In this document: positions 12,082-24,477 of the stretch, one piece after another | Layout of the letters: each line of letters begins with the position of its first letter | Numbering within the stretch: position 1 is the first letter of the stretch | Notes under the pieces: model-generated | The model's database searches: none | What the model saw: the letters and a program-made list of their open reading frames with translations, nothing else | Told to the model about the DNA's origin: nothing | Source: Cryptomeria japonica | Lineage: Eukaryota; Streptophyta; Pinopsida; Cupressales; Cupressaceae | Assembly (NCBI RefSeq): GCF_030272615.1 | Contig: NW_026729332.1 | Coordinates: forward strand, 32,195 to 96,194 | DNA length: 64,000 nucleotides | Reading direction: 5' to 3' | Made by a program: the position numbers and the translations under genes

Positions 12082-14929
12082 AAATGTAAATAATACAAAA
12101 TTTATTAAATAAATTAAAAATATGATTTTAATAAAAATAATAATTGAAAAATAGAAAAAAAAAATTCCAAAAATCCAAAATAAATTACATATTTGAAATC
12201 TACACACCATAATCTATAATGTGTTTTAATTTTGTCAAACAGTTATGACAAAGAAGGCTATAGATATACGTTGAAAGTTAGTATTTTCCATTGTTATTGA
12301 CATGTCCTTGTACTTGTAGGTCCAAGGCTAAGGGTCGGGCTCACCATGCCTAGTTGTCGAGCTGAAACCTAATGCAAAGTGCGAGTTGGAATTTCAAACT
12401 TTAAATAATGGGTACCCATTATTTAAATGTAATGGGTACTCATTATTTAAGGTGTGAAAATGAGTTTGTAGGAATTAATAAAAAATACTTAAAAATAATG
12501 GGTACCTTTTAAAAAAATATATATATATTTAAGATAACATTACTTATTTTTTAAATAATGGTTACCTACTATTTAAAAAATGGGCAATCATTATTGAATT
12601 TTAGTCTCAGGCTCTGAAGCATAATAGGTACCCATTTCTAGTGGTATCTTTCCCAATGCACAAACTTCCCCAAAATTGTGCTCATCTTCTTGCACTTGTC
12701 CATATATGAATCACCAAACATAACACAACTTATTAGCTAGGTAAATTCATGTAGCTTGGAATGTCTGTGGACCCCCAACACAACACACTTGTTGATTTGC
12801 AAACCATGGAATATCGTCTTAGTTGTGTATGCTTTTGTCTCTTTCTAAAAGTCCATGTGTCTTTACAATAGCATTTTAGGAATGATACTTAATATTTGGC
12901 ACAAATTTTTAATTGAGGTCTCTTCACCTAGTTGAATTGGAACCTTTGTTTGTCTTATTACTACTATCCCTTTTTGTGTTCTTTTATTTTTCTTTGTTTT
13001 CTTTGTGTTTTTGCAAAAAATAATTATTACCATTTTATGCTTTGTGTTGCTTTTGTGTCCTTAGTAAGTGTATCCTTCTTTGAGTATTCTTGTGTAGGTT
13101 AAAAAGATCCTAGGCTCTGGAGCTTGCAAATCCCTCAACTTAGTGTTATCCTATCCCTAGAGTGCCTTGCTCTCAACTGCTATATTTCTTTACTATGAGT
13201 ATGAGCATAAGATCATACTTTCACTAAAGTAGGGGCTAAATATTGCGTCATAAATTGTTTACATTAAAAAATTTAAAGTTTATCTAGTACCTACTTTATG
13301 GAGGTTTCTATTAGATCATTTTAAGACCATTTGTGCTCTATCCTACCCTATAATTTTACTGATAAGCCTATAACTTAATCATCATCAAATATAAAATGGG
13401 AGACTAGGTCCTATGTTTAGGATCCTGACATTTTAAGTTTCCCCTTTTGAAGGTTCCTTTTTAAGTGGACCTATTCCTTAATGCTCTAGTCCCTCTAAAA
13501 GAAGCTCAAATTTTATTATTGCAAGTGTCCACCTTTATTATTAGTGATTTGGTCTAAGAATTATTTGCATTTGATCATTATTTTCTAATCTATATTTAAA
13601 ATAACCTTGTAATCCCTATATAAAGGACATCTTCAATCATTCATAAGGCCCTAAGGTAGATAAGACTATCTAGTAATCATATTACAATATAATCAAATAT
13701 AGAACTATAAATATATAAAGAATTAGACTACAAGAATTTTATATTCAAGTATGGATTCATATTTGTCATTTATTTTCATTCTTTTATTGCACTATTATTT
13801 GCAGGACTTCCAAAAGAGAATCACATTACTAAAGGGAATCATGTCATTTCAATATTTCACCATTGATTTAGCCTCTATCTTTGCAAGGGCATGCACTCTA
13901 TCACTCATCATAGTTGTTGTGGAGGTGGGAACACAAACATAGGGTTTGAATTAGGCAAGCCCTTATACAACACAACCATTTTCCCCTTTTATCTGTGTGT
14001 AGGTTCAAATCTAATAGTGAGGGAGCTATAGAAGAGCACAGTAAATAGTGATAGACTATGATGGATGTTGAATAGATGGAATACTAGGGTTCCTAACACC
14101 CTTTTTTCTCTATACTGACCCATTTTTTTAAGAGATAGATGTGTAGATCCTTCTAATCGCATTTTTAGTCATCTTCCACAACCTTCATCACTTTTAGACT
14201 AGGGCACACATAGCTTATATCCTGTATAGTTAGCTTCATATTTTGGATCATAGTTCCTCTATGTATTCTCATCTCATATCTATCTTGTTGTTCATGCTTT
14301 TCATCCTATATCTACTCTATACAATTAAATTTAATCATTTTGTCATTTTTAGTCTAGATTATATACACACACATCACTATCTCATTCTTTTTCAATTAAA
14401 GAACACAATCTCAACACCTAGCTCTCTTGTTTAGGACAATAAATAAGACCTATTTATGTTCCAATGTTACAAAAGGACCTTGAGATCTTTTTAGCTTAGA
14501 GGTCTGAAATCCCATTGTTTCAAAAATATTACTAAAATACCAAGTCCTCCTCCTATTGTTGAATATACAATAACCATTATAAGAATGTTACAACATAAAT
14601 ATTTTATCCATCTACCCATTATTAAAAAAAACTTTTGAATTGGAGTTTAAAAAATGTGCAACAATAGTACTCTAATAAACTACAAGATGATATCTTTTGC
14701 GTTCCAATTTAATTAGTACTAGCAAAATTGATTCCCACGAGTAAGGTTTTTACCTAAATCTATGTAAACAACATACACCCCTATGACCTATAACATTCTC
14801 TTCACCTTTGATATCTAAAATTGTGGTGTCTATAGAGAATAGTGAGAGTTTATCATGGAGGGATTATTCTTCTTAGTCAAACCCCTAAAGTGAATTTAAT
14901 GGTTTGAATAAGGATGAAATACTTGTTAT
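12082..14929. other. AT-rich intergenic DNA with palindromic 'gggtaccc' words
   Basis: No coding region can be supported; short open stretches near 13,751 and 14,243 look random. A perfect 28-bp palindrome centred on ggtacc lies at 12,400-12,427, and variants of the same word recur to about 12,630. Near 12,700-12,760 a faint match to block C is visible ('atgaatcaccaaacataaca'). Confidence 0.5.
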
Positions 14930-15640
14930 GAAATTTTGCAACACCATAATGTGCAAATTATCTCAACAACAACTAGTTGGAAGGAAGTAAGATAAGTTTG
15001 GGGCAATTTATTAACGGGTTCAAAATAAGAACTATAATTCTAAATTAGATTATCTCCATCAGTTAAAACGACGGACGTCAAGACATAGATTATACACAAA
15101 TTAATTCCAAATTATTTAAAATTCAAATAAAATTAAATTCAATGATACCATGGTGAATTCCCATAGTTGTCAGGAATACGAAAGGTAATTGATTTAAGCA
15201 TTCATTGATGAATCCTTACAAAGTATGTAGCGGACTGTTCAGCGAGTGTTGAGGACGTTTTCTAGTCAAGTCAAATCGTAACTTGACTGCAAGTCGGTAA
15301 CTAGAAAGTTGTAAATTAGATTTCTAATGGTAGACTCTTCAAAGTATCATGATTTTATGGGTAACAATCCTTTTCTCATTGCCGTATTGCATGGGTAACA
15401 ATCCTTTTCTCATCGCCGTATTGCATTGGTTCAGTCCAGAAATTGAGGGGGGAAGAGATGACTGAACGAGACGTGGGTCCCAGTGGAATCCTCCGTTCTT
15501 TATTTTTTGCTTTCTTCTTTCCTCGCACTTATCGGGTAAGACGAAGAAAATTCAAAGTCATAGCGGAAAGAGATGATGCGCGTATTGTATGGCATTTAGC
15601 ATTATGGTATTCATTTCACGTGAATTAACTTTGACATTTC
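14930..15640. repeat. Segmental repeat block D, copy 1
   Basis: It matches 36,370-37,045 and in part 51,045-51,250. Shared words are 'gttgaggacgttttctag', 'cattgccgtattgcatggg', 'cccagtggaatcc' and 'cttctttcctcgcactta'. A 61-codon open frame at 15,443-15,628 lies inside it. The frame is not kept in the other copies, so it is probably not a gene. A short internal direct repeat ('gggtaacaatccttttctcat') occurs at about 15,359 and 15,390. Confidence 0.65.
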
Positions 15641-15756
15641 TTTTTTTATTGATTGTAAGCTGATGTGAGTGTCCGCATTAATTATAATAAAAGAACAAAA
15701 CAGCAGTGTTAGGACAATGGGTGATGAACGGATCTATCTGTTTCAATGATAAAGAA

Positions 15757-16650
15757 TGAAAATAATGTTTACATTGGTGAAGCATTCCATCATTCCTTGC
15801 CTATCCAATACAAGTATTACTTTGTCTCAATATTTAAAATGATATTTAGCGGGGTTAAAAATTGAGATTTTGTTATCTATCTATTAATAGCATCACTTTG
15901 TATCAAATGCATTTAAGCATAGTTTTTCATTCAAAATAAAGAAAAATTTACTCTAAAGACAAAACCTACTAGATAGTAGTACAAAATTTCATGTAATTCT
16001 TATAGGAGTGAAACATTGAAACTTTCATCGCCCATCTAGTACTAGTACTACATTGCCTCAAATTTGTAGGTGATGTTTGTAGGATTGGAAGCATTGAAAA
16101 TTTTCTTACACATCCATTACTATCCAAATTAAAATCTAAGGTGAGATTTACATTGGTCAAGAATTTGAACTTTTCAACCCATCTACTATAACTCAAATGC
16201 ACTTAGTTATGAAGTTCCTTTCAAAATCAAGGACACTTAACCTTCCTCTAAAGTCAAAATATATTAAACCATTTTTTAAAATGTATTACAATATTTTAGG
16301 TAATGTTTACAATGGTCAAGCATTGGAATTTCGGTTACCTATTCATTATTGGTACTAATTTGATTCAATTGTGTTTAACCAAGGATTTTCCTTCAAAATA
16401 AATAACACTTTAACTTTTCTCTATTGACAAAATCTACCAAGTCAATTTAAGAAAATGTAGTACAAAATTTTAGGTGATGTTTAAACGAGATATATATTTG
16501 AACTTTTGTTAACCTTCCATTAGTAGTAGTACTTTGACTCAAATACATTTAATCATGGAGTTCACTTCAAAATCAAGAATACAATTTTCCACTAAAGACA
16601 ATACCTAGAAAACCAATTTAAAAAACATACAAAAGTTAAGGTGGTAACAA
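15757..16650. repeat. Satellite-like block A, copy 2
   Basis: It aligns along most of its length with 1-1,015 in the same orientation, from 'gatgtttac' and 'ggtgaagcattc' to 'acaatacctagaaaacca'. Scattered substitutions and small indels show an old duplication. No coding signal. Confidence 0.75.
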
Positions 16651-16699
16651 ATTAGTGCCCATGTAGTAATAATACTGTTCCAACTCAAAATTTGAGCTA

Positions 16700-17060
16700 A
16701 TATTTATTTTATTGCAACAACCCAAGAAGTACATTACAAAGGAGCAATGTTGTTAATATACAACCAAAGAAGAAGAGTCAACAATATCACTAAATGTTCC
16801 CCAAATAATATAACAAGCCTTCAAAATGAAATGAATGTTAAAACTAGACAAAGGCCTATAGAAAGAGATTCTCAAAACTACATAGCAAGACAAATTTTTT
16901 TTTTTTTTTTTTTTTAAAATTGTACCTAAATAGATAGGTTACAATATCTTTATGTAGCTAAAGAATTTGGTTCTTAATATTCGCCAATTAAAAACTATTA
17001 TTTTAATCTAAAATAAATAAAAATTTGCCAAAAAATTTATATCTTTCTTTGAGGGGGGAT
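16700..17060 (-). mobile_element. LINE 3'-end fragment
   Basis: The segment matches 52,065-52,400, which continues into a LINE reverse transcriptase on the minus strand. Shared words include 'gaagtacattacaaaggag' and 'aaaggcctatagaaagagat'. Only the C-terminal and tail part is present. A run of 21 T at 16,895-16,915 interrupts it. Beyond 17,060 to about 17,590 the DNA is AT-rich and featureless. Confidence 0.6.
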
Positions 17061-17663
17061 TTCTTAAAGTTATCACTGGCTTCCACATGTTACATTCATA
17101 TCTGAGGACAAGTTAACTATGACATTTGGTGAAATTCATTTATCCTTTGTACTCTAATGAATATCCATATCCTATTCAAAAACATTGAATAAGATATACT
17201 TGTAGACAAATTTAATAGGATATGCACATATAAATATTAGAAAATAATTTAATTATATAATAAATACAATTTAATTCATTACTTCTTTGTTTTTGTTTAT
17301 TAATTTGAAAAAATGTATCCATTATATAATAGAACACCACGATCATGTCACCTCAATGTTAAAATGGAAAAGAATTAACTCATCATATGTTAAAATTTAT
17401 GATAAATTAGAAATTAAAAAAATTAATTTAAGATAAAAGAAATGACATTTATATTGAATATTTAATGATAGAACTAAAATTTAAATATGCACTTTACCCC
17501 TTTGTAAGACATAAAAGCCACTAAATATTGTAGGATAAAATTTGCGGTAGTCACAGATAATTTTTATCATTTCTGTTGGTAACAATTTTATTTTCAGTAT
17601 CGCACGACAATCCTTTTTTTTTGGTTCATTCCAACACGTGGGGCAGAAAATTCAGGGCTGCGG

Positions 17664-17965
17664 CTATTCTAGCTCCAAAACAGACCTTTCGTACAACGTG
17701 TTAGTGACAGGTTAGTCAATCACAACCGTTAATTGCAAAATCGACAGTGTAAAACGTGCAACTAACATGAGTGTTAGTCAATCCGTACTGTCTTTTTGGA
17801 GCCAGAATAGACTTGCAACTATTCTAGCTCCAAAACAGACCTTTCGTACAACGTGTTAGTGACAACTTAGTCAATCGCAGCCATTAATTGCAAAATCGAC
17901 GGTGTAAAATGTGCAACTAACACGTGTTTTAGTCAATCAATACTGTCTTTTTGGAGCCAGAATAG
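17664..17965. mobile_element. Two tandem 147-bp terminal-inverted-repeat units (MITE-like)
   Basis: Unit 1 (17,664-17,810) and unit 2 (17,819-17,965) are the same length, nearly identical, and separated by 8 bp (acttgcaa). Each starts ctattctagctccaaaa and ends ttttggagccagaatag, which are inverted repeats of each other. Inside, 'aacgtgttagt' and 'actaacacgtg' form a second inverted pair, so each unit could fold into a long imperfect hairpin. This matches a miniature inverted-repeat transposable element or a small-RNA-producing hairpin. No transposase and no clear target duplication are seen. Confidence 0.7.
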
Positions 17966-18069
17966 ACGCGTCCAAAATTCAGAGCTATAGCACAAAGGTT
18001 CCTTTCATTATATCTTTCCTTGTACTTATATAGTGCATTTATGGTAAAATGATGTTTTCTAAAGAGAAG

Positions 18070-19376
18070 AGCATGTGATTTTTTTCTAAAGACAAAAAAC
18101 TACCAAAGTATTTCAACAAAATGTAATGCATAATTTTAGGTGATGTTTACATTATATAAGCATTGAATATTTCCTCATCCATCTAGTACTAGTACTATTT
18201 TTGTGTCAAAAATTTAGATGAAATTTAGATGATATTTAGATAAATAAAGAATTGGAATTTTTATTTACTATCCATTAATAATGTCACTTTAACTTAAATA
18301 CAATTAATGATAGTGTATTTCTTAAGATTGATAAAACTTAACTTTCTAAAGATAAAATTTATCAATCTACTTTAAATACAATAGTATAAAATTTGGCTGT
18401 ATAATTTTCTAGTCAAGTGTATTGATTTATATTTTAGCAGTAGTGACTAACAATAATTCATTTTTTGAATATGAACATTTTAGCTAATATTTATTATATT
18501 TCCTTGAGATTTGGTAGGGTAAGATATTGGAATTTTCTGTACCCACCTAATATTGTTAAAATTTTGATTCAAGCACATTCAAACATTAAGTTCCTTTCAA
18601 TATCAATAATATTCAGCTTTCCTCTAAAGACAAAATATACAAAACCATTTAAGAAAAATGAAACACAAAATTTTAGGTGATGTTTATATTGGTGAAAGCA
18701 TTAGATAATTCCTTTCACATCTAGTACTACTGTGTGTCAAAATTTTAGTTGTTATTTAGAAGCGTCAAGCATTGAAACTTTTATTATTAATCCATTATTA
18801 ATACTAATTTGACTAAAATGCATTTAGCTTTAAAATTAGGAATACTCAACTTCCTCTACACACAAATCCTTTCAAAATATTTAAGAAAAATGAAATATAA
18901 AATTTTAGGTGAATTTTTGAGGGTCAAGAATTGAAAATTTTATAATTAATTCATTATTAATAATACCTTGATTCAAATAGATTAAGAATACTTAATTCTC
19001 CTCTAGGAAAAAACCCTACCAAACCTATTAAGAAAATAATATTGATTTAATGAAATGAAAACTTTGACACTGTTGAGGGAAAAATATGGTCCTGCTTCTT
19101 AAATTTTGATGAAAGGTAAACTAATCACCTCAATAATATATAAGTAAAATGATGAGGAAATAATTCTTTAAGAAATTTTAATTTTAAAATTTTTGAGTAA
19201 ATTGTATTGATTTAAATTTTAGGAGGAATAACTTAGAAGAATTTATTTTTGTTCATATGAATATTATATTTCACTTTTTTTTTATAACCATTCAATGTTT
19301 AATCGGATGAAGCATTAGAATTTTTCATACACATACTAAATGTACCATTTTCACTCAAATTCATTTAATCATAAAG
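18070..19376. repeat. Satellite-like repeat related to block A
   Basis: The same repeat words as block A recur in looser form ('ttttaggtgatgtttacatt', 'ccatctagtactagtact', 'ttcctctaaagacaaa'). The sequence is split by the copia element at 19,377 and resumes at 23,884, where the join reconstitutes the repeat word 'aatcataaagttyctttc'. No coding signal. Confidence 0.65.
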
Positions 19377-20239
19377 TGTTGAAATATGTAGCAATGTCTA
19401 AATGGCCTAACGGTCTTAAACATTTGAAAGTTAATTCCTTATTTCTATCCTTGATTATACATCACTGCAGATTAACATTCTGATCACAGAGTATATTACT
19501 ATATGATCGATTTGCTTCAATCATCATCTATATGAGTATCGGATTATGCATACCATTGATTCTATGTACAATTGATAATTGCCTATATTATCGATCATAC
19601 ATAACATCAATGATATTAATATAATCAATGCATATATATGTGATGATTAATGTTAGTTATCATAACATTGTATCAATTATATTAATCATGCCTTTTAAAC
19701 ATTGTTAAGCAATGCTTATTGTTATCAAGGGTCTATCTCCACATAGGAGTCGTGCTGTGACTCTATGTGTGACCGACCGAGCACATATAATACCAATACT
19801 ATTTCCTTAAGTTGGTGATAAGGACAATAGCATCGAGAGAATACTATAACCGGCGATCATCTATAGATCATCATTACTATGCAGTACAATACGATAGGAA
19901 ATATAGATATAGTTCGACCCAATATAACAGTGCATGATAATATTCTGTAGTCGGAGAATATAGATATACAACGATAGAACAAGGGAGTTGACACACAATA
20001 GTCGACATTAGTTTCTGCAGTCCGTGAAGAAGACTCACGTCTATTGATTATCTCTTGCAGATCATCAAAGGATATATACAACAGTCCGTATTAAAAATCT
20101 ACATCAAATTATTATTATTCAAAGACAGTGAATATATAAACCCTGTGGGTCATCATAAATTGAATTAATATCAAACTGATATACAAAGTTAAATAAGAAT
20201 AAAATACTTGCTTACCTAGATCTGATCAAAATTCTAACA
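19377..20239 (+). repeat. 5' LTR of the 19.4-kb copia element
   Basis: It begins tgttgaaatatgtag and ends attctaaca, aligning with 22,971-23,883. It is about 50 bp shorter than the right LTR, which has extra bases near its start and a short palindromic insert around 23,360-23,400. Confidence 0.9.
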
Positions 20240-20339
20240 TGGTATCAGAGGCAGCATAAGGATAAGATCAGATCAGATTTATTTAGGCAAGACTAATCTT
20301 CATATACCATCGATTTCTCATTCTCTTCTATAAGTCACA

Positions 20340-21191
20340 ATGGTGAATGGTGTTAGATTCGAGGATCGCCTTCAAGGAGCTTTCAACTTTGTATCTTGGA
20401 AGTTTAGGATTATGATTGCCTTCAGAGATAACAAAATAGATGAATTCATAAAGAAATTTGTACCTGAACACATGACGAAGGTGAGAAGCCTCAATGGATG
20501 AAAAAGAATAAAAAAGCCATGAAAATGTTAGTGGATGTAGTAAAAGACCACATTGTACCAATTATCTCAAAATTGGAAATAGCCTATGATATGTTCAAAT
20601 TATTAGAAAGTATGTACGAGATAAATAACACTGGTAGAGCTCTCGCATTAAAGCAACAACTCCACCGTGTTAAAATGATCAAGGGCGAAACAATTACCGC
20701 ATACTTCATGAGGATAACTGAACTAAGAGATCAATTCTCCGCCATTGGTCGCACAATTGAAAGTAAAGAGTTAACCATGTTATCCCTTAATGGTCTCTCT
20801 TATTCTTGGGAATCATTCATTCAAGGGATAAGTGCACGATCTAAACTTCCTAAGTTTGATCGTCTAAAAATAGATTGCATTCAAGAAGAGTCTAGATTGG
20901 CGATAAGAGGCATTGGCCAAAGCTCCATAAATGAAGATATTCATGTTCTTGCATCGCACTCTTTAAAGATGAAAGGTAAGAAATGGATATTTCAAAAGGA
21001 ATAAAGATGAGGAATCCAATGGTGCTCCTACTTTCAAAAGAAGGAAGGATATTTCAGAAATCCAATATTTTAGATGTGACAAATATGGGCACTATGTAAT
21101 GCAATGTCCAACCAGAACTATGTCTCAAGCTTCCATTGCAGATGTTGGTGAGACTCTTCCACAAACGGATGCAAATTTATTCATATTTTGA
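20340..21191 (+). pseudogene. Copia gag (UBN2-type) with frameshifts
   Basis: An ATG at 20,340, about 100 bp after the primer-binding site, opens a frame reading VNGVRFEDRLQGAFNFVSWK, typical of copia gag N-termini. The frame shifts near 20,480, where homologous gag proteins would continue through a PQWMKKNKKA-like stretch. From there 20,498-21,004 stays open with KLESMYEIN-like and MRITELRDQF gag motifs. A second shift near 21,000 leads to a zinc knuckle with its first Cys lost (YFRCDKYGHYVMQCP) and a stop at 21,189-21,191. Gag would coat element RNA; this copy would not make a full-length protein. Confidence 0.85.
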
Positions 21192-22059
21192 TTTGAAAGA
21201 GATAAGTTTTATGGTTGAATAATGTTCATGAATTTCATATGTAGTTATTAATTCATGCAATTACATTATGTATGTTATTTGTGAAGCAACATTATCAGCA
21301 CATATCCGCTTATGACAAGCTGCATTTGGATATCTTGTTTTTTAAATTTCTTCAATTTACTATGAGAAACTTTCCTCTTACATAAAGGACATCTTCAGAA
21401 TCATAGCCTATTGCTTTTCAGGTTATATAGTTTTGAAGTTCTATTTGTGATGAAGAGATTGAAATTCAAGAAGAATATGTAGAGGACTTTAGTGGAGATT
21501 CTGAGATTTTGCATCTCCAAAAAAAATATTTACCTGCAGAAGTGCAATTCACTTTTGAAAGCCATGGAGGCATTTGTGCAGGTGATGATAGCATCTATGG
21601 TTATAAAGAAATATGAGACAAGAAGGCTTTCCCAATGAGAGGGAGCATACTGCAAGGAGACTTTGTTCTAAATCTTAGGATGGTCATATTCTTGTCTAGG
21701 GATCAATCTTATGATAGTAGATCCATGGTGGTTATGGATCTAGCACTTCAAATAGTATAAAGATCATACCAGATGATGAAAGTATCCTGAAGCAAGATAT
21801 CTTCCATGATTGGGACCATGTGAGTAGGGGATGCTTCCATGGAAGAGGGAGTAGTAAAGAGAATATGCTTTGATTAATATCCAAGGATCTTGATCATATT
21901 GATTCAGAGGGAGTGGACTATGTCAAGTTAATTTCTCTAGCGATCAATCAGAAGACTATGCTTCATGAGATGAAGTCTTATATATATATAGGTTGGAAAG
22001 CCTTTACACTGACTCCTAGGTCACGAGTTTCCTAAATATATGGAGACTTGGTGAGATTA

Positions 22060-22290
22060 AAATACACCAAGAGTGATGCAGACTCCAACCTTACATTTCA
22101 TGAAAGGTCAAGTCATGCGGAGATCAAATGGAAAGGTATGTTATTCAATTGAGATATATTAGTACAGATAAACAAACTTCAGATACCCTCGCCAAGCCTC
22201 TCTCTAGAATAAAGTTTGCATACTTTTGAGGTAAGCTTCGTATGGTAGAAAATGTAGGTCTAGCTGAGATTGAGTCTAAGCTACATTGAT
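22060..22290 (+). pseudogene. Remnant of copia RNase H C-terminus
   Basis: The stretch translates to RYISTDKQTSDTLAKPLSR followed by IKFAYF, a stop, and KLRMVENVGL. This is the conserved tail of copia RNase H, usually reading ...TDEQ.AD..TKPL. The catalytic residues lie upstream and are missing. Between 21,192 and 22,060 I see no recognisable pol domain, which marks the internal deletion. Confidence 0.7.
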
Positions 22291-22539
22291 TTGTTTTCAT
22301 AATACTAGTGTATTCCTTTAAGATGTTTTAAAGTGTAAACTCTTATTAATTAAATTTTATTAATCTGATATGGTTCATGATTAAGTGTCATGTGTGTGAC
22401 TTCATGACTACATTGGTTCAGTGCTTATTGAGCCCCTGTGAATATTATTTGGAGGTGACGATCTATCAATGATAGACACTTGTAGTTTTGATCTTTATTG
22501 TAAGATGGCGATCTAACAATATTGATCTTACCATCATGA

Positions 22540-22870
22540 TGGATATCACGAGACGTGATATCCATGGACATGTCATGATGGTTGTCATCTCTAAGTAATA
22601 TCTGTTCATGGTGGATATCATGAGAAATGATATCCATGGATATGCCATGCTAGATGATGTTACTAATAGACATGTTCATGGTGGATATTATGTGATGTAA
22701 TATCCATGGACATGCCATGAATCAATATCCTTAAATTTTCCATTAAGGTGGATATCATGAGACGTGATATCTATGGACAAGCCATAATGGTGGGTATTAC
22801 ATTACGAGATTATGGAGGGTATCATGCGACATGATATCCATGGATATGCCATAACTCCTAACATCATGGT
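22540..22870. repeat. Tandem palindromic repeats upstream of the copia 3' LTR
   Basis: A unit of the form 'tggatatcatgagacgtga' then 'tatccatggacatgcc' occurs about five times at roughly 70-90 bp spacing (near 22,537, 22,611, 22,680, 22,749, 22,810). Each copy is itself an imperfect palindrome (ggatatca...tgatatcc), so each could form a stem-loop in RNA or DNA. It lies just 5' of the right LTR. Confidence 0.75.
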
Positions 22871-22970
22871 GAGGTGATATCTCTCACACAATAAATGGAA
22901 TTGTTGTGTTCACAATAAGGTATTGTAACTTATTGAAGGATATAAATATTCCTCCCTAGCTGACAGGGAG

Positions 22971-23883
22971 TGTTGAAATATGTAGCATTGCTCGGATGAT
23001 TCTAATCTATTCAAATGGCCTAATGGACTTAGACATTTGAAAGTTAATTCTGTATTTCTATCCTTGATTATACATCACTGTATATTAACATTATGATCAC
23101 AGAGTATATTATTGTATGATCAATTTGCTTCAATCATCATCTATATGAGTATCGGATTATGCATAACATTGATTCTATGTACAATTGATAATTTCTTATA
23201 TTATCAATCATACATAACATCAATGATATTAATATAATCGATGTATATATATGTGATGATTAATGTTAGTTATCATAACATTGTATCGATTATATTAATC
23301 ATGTCGATTACATTGTTAAGCGATGCTTATTGTTATCAAGGGTCGTATCTCCACATAGGAGTCGCGACTCTATGTGGAACCATGTCGGTTCCACATAGAG
23401 CCATGACTCTATGTGTGACCGACCGAGCACATATAATACCAATACTATTGCCTTCAATTGGTGATAAGGATAATAGCATCGAGAGAATACTATAACAGTG
23501 CATCATTACTATGCAGTACGATACGATAGGAAATATAGATACAGTTCGACCCAATATAAAAGTGCATGATAATATTCCGCAGTCAGAGAATATAGATATA
23601 CAATGATAGAACAAGGAAGTCGAAATACAATAGTCGACATTAGTTTGTGCAGTCCATGAAGAAGACTCGCGTCTTTTGATTATCTCTTGTAGATCATCAA
23701 AGGATATATACAACAGCCCGTATTAATAATCTATAGGATACTGCAGTACGTAGATTTAATGATCTACATCAAATTATTATTATTCAAAGACAGTGAATAT
23801 ATAAACCCTATAGGTCATCATAAATTGAATTAATGTCAAACTGAAATACAAAGTTAAATAAGAATCTGATCAAAATTCTAACA
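22971..23883 (+). repeat. 3' LTR of the 19.4-kb copia element
   Basis: It starts tgttgaaatatgtag right after gacagggag and ends attctaaca at 23,883, followed by the TAAAG duplication. Differences from the left LTR include a ~20-bp insert after 'tagcattgctc' and an inverted pair 'ctctatgtggaacc' / 'ggttccacatagag' near 23,360-23,400. Confidence 0.9.
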
Positions 23884-24477
23884 TAAAGTTTCTTTCAAAA
23901 TTAAAAAAACACTTAACTTTCCTATAAAGTAAAACATACCAAATTATTTAAGAAAATACAATGTAATATTTTAAGTGTTATCTATATAAGTTCGAAGCAT
24001 TAGAGATGCTCTTACATGTGTACTACTAATACAATTCTAATGCAAAAATAATAATGTAACTCGTATATGATCCAAGCATTAAATATTTTATTTCTCATCC
24101 AATATAAGTACTGCTATGAATAAATTAATATGTCATAATAGAATTTTCTTGAAAATTAAAATATTATATTGCTTTAAAAATATAACAATACCAAGCTATT
24201 AAAAAATACATAATTTTGTATAGGTCATAATTTAGTTTCAATAATTAGTTTTCATAAATGGCATTATCACAATAGATAAATTTTCTATCAACATAAAGAA
24301 AATTATATTTTTTAAATATTTCTCATTTCAACAAACAATATAAATGGACATAAACAATATCAAAATTAAAGAAAAAATTAAAACAAAGAAATTCAAAATT
24401 TTCTTGCCAATCCTTGAATCAATTTCAACAAAAGGATGTTTCTACTTTATGCATGACTATAATTTTTTTCTATTAGT
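23884..24477. repeat. Resumed satellite-like repeat, then block E tail
   Basis: From 23,884 the block-A-like repeat interrupted by the copia element continues to about 24,200. From about 24,340 to 24,460 the words 'tggacataaa', 'ttgccaatccttg' and 'aaggatgtttctact' match the ends of block E at 32,630-32,760 and 38,890-39,010. In the other copies block E also lies upstream of an RLP sequence, as here. Confidence 0.55.

Larger units (their letters stand above)
19377..23883 (+). mobile_element. Ty1-copia LTR retrotransposon, internally deleted
   Basis: LTRs are 19,377-20,239 and 22,971-23,883, both TG...CA. The target duplication is TAAAG at 19,372-19,376 and 23,884-23,888. The primer-binding site TGGTATCAGAG follows the left LTR at 20,240, and a short purine tract (acagggag) precedes the right LTR. 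A copia-type gag and the last part of RNase H are recognisable. Protease, integrase and reverse transcriptase are absent, so about 3 kb of pol has been lost. The element cannot move by itself. Confidence 0.92.

Noticed and set aside
15443-15628. 61-codon frame in block D as a small gene
   Set aside because: The frame is not conserved in the other two block D copies.
20328-20561. 77-codon minus-strand frame over copia gag
   Set aside because: It is antisense to a recognisable gag N-terminus.
22540-22870. CRISPR-like array
   Set aside because: The units are degenerate palindromes of uneven spacing inside a plant retrotransposon; there are no spacers or cas genes.
23241-23713. Frames of 84 and 125 codons within the copia 3' LTR
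   Set aside because: They lie in non-coding LTR sequence, and the related left LTR does not keep them.
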